Below are positions 26,481 to 32,312 of a stretch of DNA of 32,312 nt, piece after piece. The DNA lies in contig BFEA01000003.1 of the NCBI GenBank assembly GCA_003427395.1, positions 1,083,708 through 1,116,019 of the forward strand, given 5' to 3'. Within the stretch, counting starts at the first letter, position 1. The number at the start of each line of letters is the position of its first letter. Origin of the DNA: Chara braunii. Its lineage: Eukaryota > Streptophyta > Charophyceae > Charales > Characeae. The notes beneath the pieces are model-generated. The model was given only the letters and a program-made list of their open reading frames with translations. It was not told where the DNA came from and did no database searches. Both the position numbers and the translations under genes were made by a program.

Positions 26481-29117
26481 GTTTAATTGCCTCATGGTTT
26501 TACTCCAAAAGGTGGGGGAAAGGTGGGAAAGGTAGGGGAGGTGACGCTAGGATCACCCTCTAGGGTTGGAGCTTTTTCCGCTGAGGCTGAAGGTGGGAGG
26601 CGTAGCTTCGTGGAGAGGGAGAGGTGTGACGCTCGAACCTCACGCCCTGTGCTGCCTTCCGTTCGGAGTGTTTAAAATTGCGGAAGGGGACCCCGGAAAG
26701 GCAACAAGATGGGGTGTGCCAAGGATTTTTGGAAAAATTGAGTGCGGGGACACGGACAGAACTGAAATCCCCTGTGTCGGTCCGACTTAGTAAGAAGGGG
26801 GAGAAGGGGGAGGGTCCGTCACTGCGCGGGTTTTGAGGGAGAAGAAGGCGTGCGCGGGACTCACGGCGCGGGGAAATTCAATCCAAAAAGTATCGCTGAA
26901 CTTCCCATCGAGCCTTCGCTCTTCGTTTCGCGTGAAAGGGGGCGGGCACGTACTTGGTATCCCGTTTCCGGGTCAAGTCCCGACGCCGCTCATTACACAA
27001 CTTTGAGTCTGACGTGGAAGGCCTTAACCGAGTGGCTCTTTCCTTATGCTCTTCTTCACCTCGTACTCGGTAGTGAAAGCCCTTCAATTGGTAACGCTCG
27101 AAGCGGCGACAATCGTTGCACAGAGTGTTAGGCCAATGGGGCGCCACTGCCGACCACGGGATGACGATTAACTCATTGAACGACAATAGCAACGAATAAG
27201 GCGGAAAGTGTGTTTCCACAATGGAAAAACCAGCACCGACAAATCCAAAGCATCAAGTTTTAGGAGGGAAGTAGTATCTCCCGCCGATCTTGGCGACGGC
27301 TTCTCGTACGTCCCACTCGCATACACGTGTCCTCTTCTCGTTGTACGCGAAGGGGTGTGGCGGGGATGTGCGAGGCCGGTGCCCAGTCGGCTTGGGACAA
27401 TCGGTCCACATGGCAATAGTGAGATCCTATCTAGCATGCGTCTCACATGTTAGTCACAAAGATCCTACAGTCTGGTCGGAGGCAAGTCCATTAGGCAATC
27501 ATCCCATCATCCAAGCATTTTTATTCATCCTCGTAGATATTCATCAAAGAAGGTGCGAAAATGGCAGCCACACATCACTCAGTTCTCCGTATGCTCTGCA
27601 CCCCTGTCCTGTTATTCCCGTGGCTAATTTAGCGCCAGCTAAACAATCATCTCATTCCTCGTGTGCGAGAGACCGACAAGCATCCATAACCGTTTATGTC
27701 ATAGAGAGGGTAGGTAGGGAGGAGAAAGACGCGAAGCAGACAAGAACGACAAGATAGATGAAGATTACACAAAAATTCGATGATGAAAGAGAGTCTCTGA
27801 CCTGACTGTCGTTGAACTGAACTCACACCAAAGAGTAGATTCAAGACAAAGAGGCACATCCGCCGTGAAGTTCGACTATGGCCCCGGGCCATTCATCCAT
27901 TCAACTCTGATCACTATCCCCGTACATGCACTGGCGGTCCCAGCCGTCACGTGCCACCTTCCACCTCCGCGATCGTCACCCCACCAACTTAGTCTTCGCA
28001 TGGCTTGCCCGGATCCCACAGTCCGTCGTGGCGATCAGGCGCACAGCCGGCCAGACTACATTCAGCCTGTCGAGACTTTTGGACTCGCACTCCACACGTA
28101 CTATCTAGCCACTGCTTCCCGAAAGCTGGCATACGAGTTGAGAGAGAGATTTGCGGGCGCGCTTGCGGAATTTATAATTGCGGGAAGGGAGGTAGATATG
28201 AGGGAGGATGAAGATTGGGGCAAGGAAGGGTGAGGGAGGACTTGGGGATAATCGCTCGGCGAAAGCCATGTTGATCCTTCCGAGTCTGATCGTAGCCAAT
28301 CAGAGTCGTCGCGTAATAGGAGTTTCCTCTTACACGACGCTTCTCCTTGGCTAGGATAGCGGTGAAGAGAGGACCGACCGGGTTCTTGGGTGTACGACTT
28401 AGAGTGGGAGGAAGAAGGGTGTGCAAGATAGCGGAAAACGGATCCAAGATTCAGATGATCAAGAAAGAGAAAAAGCGCGCGGGGCGAGAGAGAGAGAGAG
28501 AGGGAAAAACAGTTACAGAGTGAGAGTGAGCATGGGCGCGAAAGGAGCGTCGAAGATGGCGAGGGGAGCAAAAATGGGGAAGCTCGCATGCATGGCGTCG
28601 ATCACAAATGCAAAAAGAGGCACCAAAACAGTTACAGATTTCTAAGTCCTATGCTAATTCAAAAATTGAAATCACCATATCCGCCCGTAAAGTTGACGCG
28701 GGGAAAAGAAAATCCTACGTCTATTCGTATTCCCGCGAAATTCCCAGAGTTTTCCACGATGTGGCCGATAACATTCACACACAAAAGGGACACGTCGGGT
28801 TCCGTTCATTTCAAAATTTCTAACCGTCGAGCCAAATCCCTAGCGTGCTCGCTAAAGCGCGTGTAATTCCCATGCATTTCCCAAATTATGAAAACGAAAT
28901 TTCAAAAATTAATGAGACTGAAAATACGGGTCTCAGCAAGGCACCTTAAAAAAGAGAAATGGAGAGGGGCCTTGCTGGCCTGAGCAAAATTCAAAAAGAA
29001 AAAGAGAGAGAAGGGGTCCGGAAGATGGCGCAGATTCAGAAGTTGGTACGTCACATATGTGACGCTCAGGGGGTTCCAAAATTATGAGATCTCCTAATTG
29101 CATGAGGAAAAGCTAGT
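26481..29117. other. Moderate-GC region with no identified gene or repeat family
   Basis: Many short overlapping frames on both strands, none with a domain I recognise. A GA repeat is at 28484-28502, and AAAACAGTTACAGA recurs at 28505 and 28625. A perfect 16-bp palindrome CGTCACATATGTGACG lies at 29049-29064. The region could include the LTR of the minus-strand gypsy-like element to its right, but I could not find a matching pair of repeats. Confidence 0.4.
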
Positions 29118-29309
29118 TTACATGGCGGAGGAGGAAGAAGGGGGCGAGAGGATGAAGGAAGAACCCAGCGTATCAGGAGAGAGACCATCCACATCAGCGC
29201 AGATGATTGAGCCAGAGTTCATGTTGACGCCAACGTCAATTGCAATATCTTCAGGAGTTTGCTGGCTTGTGCTGCTAGAACCCCACATATAGAGCCTTGT
29301 CATGTGCAA
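29118..29309 (-). CDS. Hypothetical ORF, 63 aa
   Basis: A short frame with a Ser-rich end (LGSSFILSPPSSSSAM). It follows the other minus-strand frames of this region and may be the last piece of the same decayed transcription unit. No family recognised. Confidence 0.2.
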   Translation of the reverse strand: MHMTRLYMWGSSSTSQQTPEDIAIDVGVNMNSGSIICADVDGLSPDTLGSSFILSPPSSSSAM

Positions 29310-29369
29310 CTCCTTGCTTCTTGATTGACGGAGGTCGTCCAGGCGACACCATCATGGTGCACCGTATCT

Positions 29370-29960
29370 TCACTGGAAGTTCGTCCGGCAGTAGTCGACA
29401 AGGAGAGAGGGGTGGATGGGTCGCGGCCATTTGGGTGGGAGCGGAGGGAAGTAATCCGCAGCTTCGTCACCGAGGTCGACAAAGTGAACGATCCGGTGCA
29501 CTCGAGGGAATCGATGATTGGGTCGGGACAGAGATAGAAGGTAGTCAGGATACAAAGAGGGGATGGTACGGAGGATATTGTCCCGCAGGGACTCATAATC
29601 TTCCATAGCGGGAAAGGTCCCGGAGACGATACAATACAACTCCATATAGTTGTATTGTCTCCAGGCGACACTGAAAAGGAGGATGTTGAGAGGGAAGGAG
29701 GGAGAACGATAGGGAAAGACTGTACACAGAAGTCGCGCGGCGAAATGATGAAAAAACAGTTGATTAGCGAAGATATGGTAATTTAGAGGGAATTCAATGT
29801 GGGGGAGAGGGGAGAAAGAAAGGTAATCAAGAGGGCGGCGGAAGACAGGACGAGGACGGAACGTCTGGGCCGAGAGGAGGACGGGAACGAAGTGCGGAGG
29901 GGGCGGATGAGGGAGATGGTGAGCGGGAACAGAGGCGCCTGCGGGAGGTTGCTGCGCCAT
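29370..29960 (-). CDS. Hypothetical ORF, 196 aa, downstream of the gypsy-like pol remnant
   Basis: Starts MAQQPPAGAS with a Pro/Phe-rich first half and a more ordinary second half (ESLRDNILRTIPSLYPDYLL). It overlaps the end of the 29827-30561 ORF by about 130 bp in another frame, on the same strand. No recognisable domain. Candidates are a third ORF of the retroelement or unrelated host sequence. Confidence 0.3.
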   Translation of the reverse strand: MAQQPPAGASVPAHHLPHPPPPHFVPVLLSAQTFRPRPVFRRPLDYLSFSPLPHIEFPLNYHIFANQLFFHHFAARLLCTVFPYRSPSFPLNILLFSVAWRQYNYMELYCIVSGTFPAMEDYESLRDNILRTIPSLYPDYLLSLSRPNHRFPRVHRIVHFVDLGDEAADYFPPLPPKWPRPIHPSLLVDYCRTNFQ

Positions 29961-30561
29961 CGTGTCGACTGGCGGCGCCCGGGGAAACTTTGGGATTCAG
30001 AGTGGATCCTCCCCGAATGGAAGGTGACGCTCGAGTTGGCAGAGCCTCCCGGGGCTCAGGTGTGGACGCCTCTTCTTCTTCCTTCGACGTCGATCGGGCT
30101 TCCGACTCTTCTTCCTCTAACAGCCCCACGATGGCTATGCGACCTGGGTCATCGTCCGACGGTACTTCCCTGTTCTCCTTATGAGCCTTCCAGAACTCGT
30201 CAAAGTCAGAGTTATCTGTCGCGACGTTGTTAAGGTCTAGAAAGCACCAAGTTGAGGGGTCGTGATCGCTCAAGTACTGACAAAAGTCCTCCGTGCAGTT
30301 CGTCCAAATTACGGTTGGCGTCAACTTCCTCTCCAAGGTCACGGGTTCACCCTGGCCTGGATCGCTCAGATTGAAAGAGATGATGTCTGTCGGCAGATCG
30401 TCGACAAGTTGAGACAGAAACATGAGGAGTTCGTAGGCGACGGTTGCTCGACCGCCCTTAGCGGTTTCACCACACAGAAGTTCCACCAATGTACCGTCGA
30501 TTGTCGTCTCCCCTGGCCACAAATGCGCTAGCACTAGCGATATCTCGTTACAGTGTTCCAA
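29827..30561 (-). CDS. Hypothetical ORF, 244 aa, acidic, downstream of the gypsy-like pol remnant
   Basis: The first half looks like a folded domain (VAYELLMFLSQLVDDLPTDI, TEDFCQYLSDHDPSTWCF). It is followed by an acidic linker (LLEEEESEARSTSKEEEE) and a Pro/Ser/Arg-rich disordered tail. Its frame is open over 735 bp, the longest uninterrupted frame on this strand here. It lies on the same strand and 3' of the integrase remnant, where some Ty3/gypsy elements carry an extra ORF, but no envelope hallmarks (signal peptide, transmembrane helix) are visible. Function unknown. Confidence 0.4.
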   Translation of the reverse strand: MEHCNEISLVLAHLWPGETTIDGTLVELLCGETAKGGRATVAYELLMFLSQLVDDLPTDIISFNLSDPGQGEPVTLERKLTPTVIWTNCTEDFCQYLSDHDPSTWCFLDLNNVATDNSDFDEFWKAHKENREVPSDDDPGRIAIVGLLEEEESEARSTSKEEEEASTPEPREALPTRASPSIRGGSTLNPKVSPGAASRHDGAATSRRRLCSRSPSPSSAPSALRSRPPLGPDVPSSSCLPPPS

Positions 30562-30826
30562 CTCCCGATTACTGTAATATCGCTACCAGTGGCATTTCAC
30601 CGTAAGCATACACACGCTGATCGTTGCGAATTCAGTCCACTTACGGATGTAGGCGGGACTGCAAAGAGAGATCAAAGCGGGACGGATTTCCAGAGTGAGA
30701 AGGGGATCGGCCCAAGATGGCCAGATGGTTGGAAGGTCGGAGGGGAGAGAGAAGGTAGAAAAGTGATTCATCAGTATTCGGAATAGGGATGAAGATGGGG
30801 AAGCAAGCGAGCGGGGCAATCAGTGG

Positions 30827-31242
30827 CGCTAGTCTGAAGAGAGAAGGCATCGATATACTCGGTCCCCACCACTTGTCATCCTGGCCGAGCCAGTCGCTGC
30901 CGCCAATCAGTGTCCCCACTCGTAAAGACTAGTTACCACTGCGTCGCGCCGTTGAATGCTAATAGTACATAGATCGTCGTTGAAGGCCACAATCACTGTC
31001 ACGTCGCTCTGAGTAGGCCGTGAGAAGTGCTCAAACCCCGACACTTCTGCCAAGATGACGGTCGAACCTCGATCGGTAGATATCGTTACTTCTACGGCGG
31101 CGCACCAGGCTCGATGAATGAAGAGCTGCGTAAATCGGAGAAGATCAAGACTGAGATGAGGGTGCACGACTTGGCAAAACCGCAACGAGGCTCGAGGTTG
31201 AAGAAGCTGGAGAGGAAGAACCGGCTCAATGACAAAACTCAA
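30827..31242 (-). pseudogene. Hypothetical ORF directly after the pol frame, shifted near its end
   Basis: A 111-codon frame (31242-30907) overlaps the pol stop by four bases; its first codon is TTG, so it has no ATG there. The second half reads like protein (VEVTISTDRGSTVILAEVSG, SDVTVIVAFNDDLCTISIQR). After LYEWGH and a stop, the next frame continues plausibly (GTLIGGSDWLGQDDKWWGPS), suggesting one frameshift near 30910. Probably part of the same retroelement; family unknown. Confidence 0.3.
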
Positions 31243-32109
31243 GGCGAAGGCGAAGGGGAGGTAGAGTCAGACGAAGGAAGGGAAGCAAGTTCTTCGTCTG
31301 CGCTGGGGGAAGAAGAGGAAGACGGAATGGAGTTTGCAGAAGGAGGGAGGGGACGAAGGTAGGAGGTATGGCAGACAACGGGAAGAGAGTTATGGCTGGC
31401 GTTGGCTTCAGGCGCGAGGCACACCGTGTTAGCTCCGCTAGGACCGAGTTCCACTACGCGAAAACAGCCAGAGAACTTAGGAGCGAGTTTCCGGTCGCGT
31501 GCACATTTACATACATGCACCAGGTCCCCTACTTTATATTGGTGTTGGGGGCCAGCATTCCCGTTTCGTGCCTCGTAGCTACAGACCTGTCTACCGTGGG
31601 CCAGTTGAGTCATTTCTTGTCTTCTTCGGACCGGCTTAGGGATGGCCTTTTCCATTAAATCCGCATACCGCTTAGCCTTGGCTTTAAGGGCCGCACGCGT
31701 GTCCCTGCCCCCTCTTTCGGCAATTTCCGAGATACCCCTATTATCGACACATGGAATGTTATTGGTCCGAAGCTGAAAGGGGGTGAATCCAGTGGACTCA
31801 CGAGGGGTCGCTCGATGGATCGCGATGATTCGATAGACGATCTCGGGCCAAGGACGCATGTCATTGGCCGCTAAGCTCTTGCAGAGAGCAGTCTTAATCA
31901 TGCGGGTCGCATTTTTGGCCAACCCGTTCGACTGGGAGACATGGGGAGCGGTGTGTTAAGGAGTAACGCCACGACGCATCAGTAATTCCTCTACCTCGGC
32001 TCTGAATTCAGACCCATTATCGGTTAGAATTTCTTCTGTATCTAGACGAGTATTGAGGAGTCGGTCAATGTAGGTAGCTATCTCTGAAGCCTTACGGGTC
32101 TTACAGGCA
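31239..32109 (-). pseudogene. Ty3/gypsy pol remnant: integrase core and C-terminal domain
   Basis: Read on the minus strand from 32109: KTRKASEIATYIDRLL, then EILTDNGSEF, which holds the second catalytic Asp of the DD(35)E core. A TAA stop at 31956-31958 follows RRGVTP. HTAPHVSQSNGLAKNATRM comes next, where the catalytic Glu expected after NGxx is Lys (AAA). Then come FTPFQLRTNN, a KVGDLVHVCKCARDRKLAPK segment with the usual C-terminal integrase barrel pattern, and a Ser-rich end. Integrase joins retroelement cDNA to host DNA; this copy lacks the first Asp, has the stop and the Glu change, and is cut at about 32109 by unrelated C-rich sequence. It belongs to a different element from the one at 952-6299. 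Confidence 0.85.
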
Positions 32110-32312
32110 GGGTTGTCGAGCCCCGGCCCCGGGGCCCCGGCGGGGTTCCGGGGTTCCGGGGGTGGGCACCCCCAACCCCGGCTCCAGACCCCCCCGCAAA
32201 AAAATAAAAATAAAAATAATTAAAAACAAAATCAAAAAAAAAAAAAAAAAATAGTGGGGGGTGCGCAGCGAAAGCGCGCACCACATGGGCTAAACCCCAA
32301 AAATGGGGTTTT
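32110..32312 (+). other. C/G-rich then A-rich structured segment breaking the integrase frame
   Basis: 32114-32197 is almost all C and G with CCCCGG and GGGGTTCC words and a GGGGGTGGGCACCCCC inverted repeat. It turns abruptly into an A-rich stretch (32198-32251). Then come two perfect hairpins: GGTGCGC/GCGCACC around a GCGAAAGC loop (about 32260-32282) and AAACCCCA/TGGGGTTT at the window end. The C-rich body plus A-rich stretch looks like a retroposed element with its A-tail, inserted in or joined to the integrase gene. The right side is cut by the window. Confidence 0.45.

Noticed and set aside
26878-27219. Host gene exons in the 26.5-29 kb region
   Set aside because: Several frames exceed 100 codons on both strands, but none shows a recognisable motif, consistent splice sites or composition that separates it from the others.

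Overview
The window reads as a repeat-dominated stretch of a eukaryotic nuclear genome, most likely a green-lineage (streptophyte) genome. The clues are a Ty3/gypsy LTR element with a primer site resembling that of plant elements that prime on initiator tRNA-Met, a plant-type L1 LINE whose ORF2 ends in a zf-RVT zinc finger, tRNA-headed SINEs and many MITE-like elements. The protein fragments remind me of Chara-type charophyte elements, but that is recollection and was not tested. I see no intact host gene, no rRNA gene and no convincing functional tRNA gene. The assembly has visible scars: a Nextera mate-pair junction adapter at 134-171, single N bases at 1216, 5936, 7438 and 14100, and a 210-base gap at 19638-19847.

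Layout. 1-951: a copy of a 134-bp repeat, the adapter scar, a GA microsatellite and unrecognised sequence. 952-6299: a complete but internally deleted Ty3/gypsy element with two roughly 1.6-kb LTRs and only a decayed protease and the first residues of RT between them. 6300-9390: unrecognised sequence, tandem repeats and the remains of a SINE. About 9395-14124: a nearly full-length but dead L1-like LINE (AP endonuclease, RT, zf-RVT) inserted into that SINE. 14125-25150: a SINE and MITE graveyard with nested insertions, several of them with clear target-site duplications. 25150-29100: mostly unrecognised. 29118-32109: a minus-strand Ty3/gypsy-like pol remnant (integrase) followed by unidentified ORFs. 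32110-32312: an extremely C/G-rich then A-rich structured segment.

The most interesting signal is a 120-150 nt module found at the 3' ends of several unrelated retrotransposed bodies and at the 3' end of the LINE. Its head is nearly constant, GGGACG followed by a small GCTGG/CCAGC-type hairpin and a GCTCC/GGAGC hairpin. A third hairpin follows whose stem sequence differs almost completely between copies while pairing is kept and the apical loop (about TGCTCTYATCA) stays constant; an A-tail ends the module. The sequence supports a mobile RNA 3' end, probably the recognition site of the LINE reverse transcriptase, shared by several non-autonomous partners. Target-site duplications of 16, 21 and about 7 bp, plus an empty-site comparison inside the window, define individual insertions.
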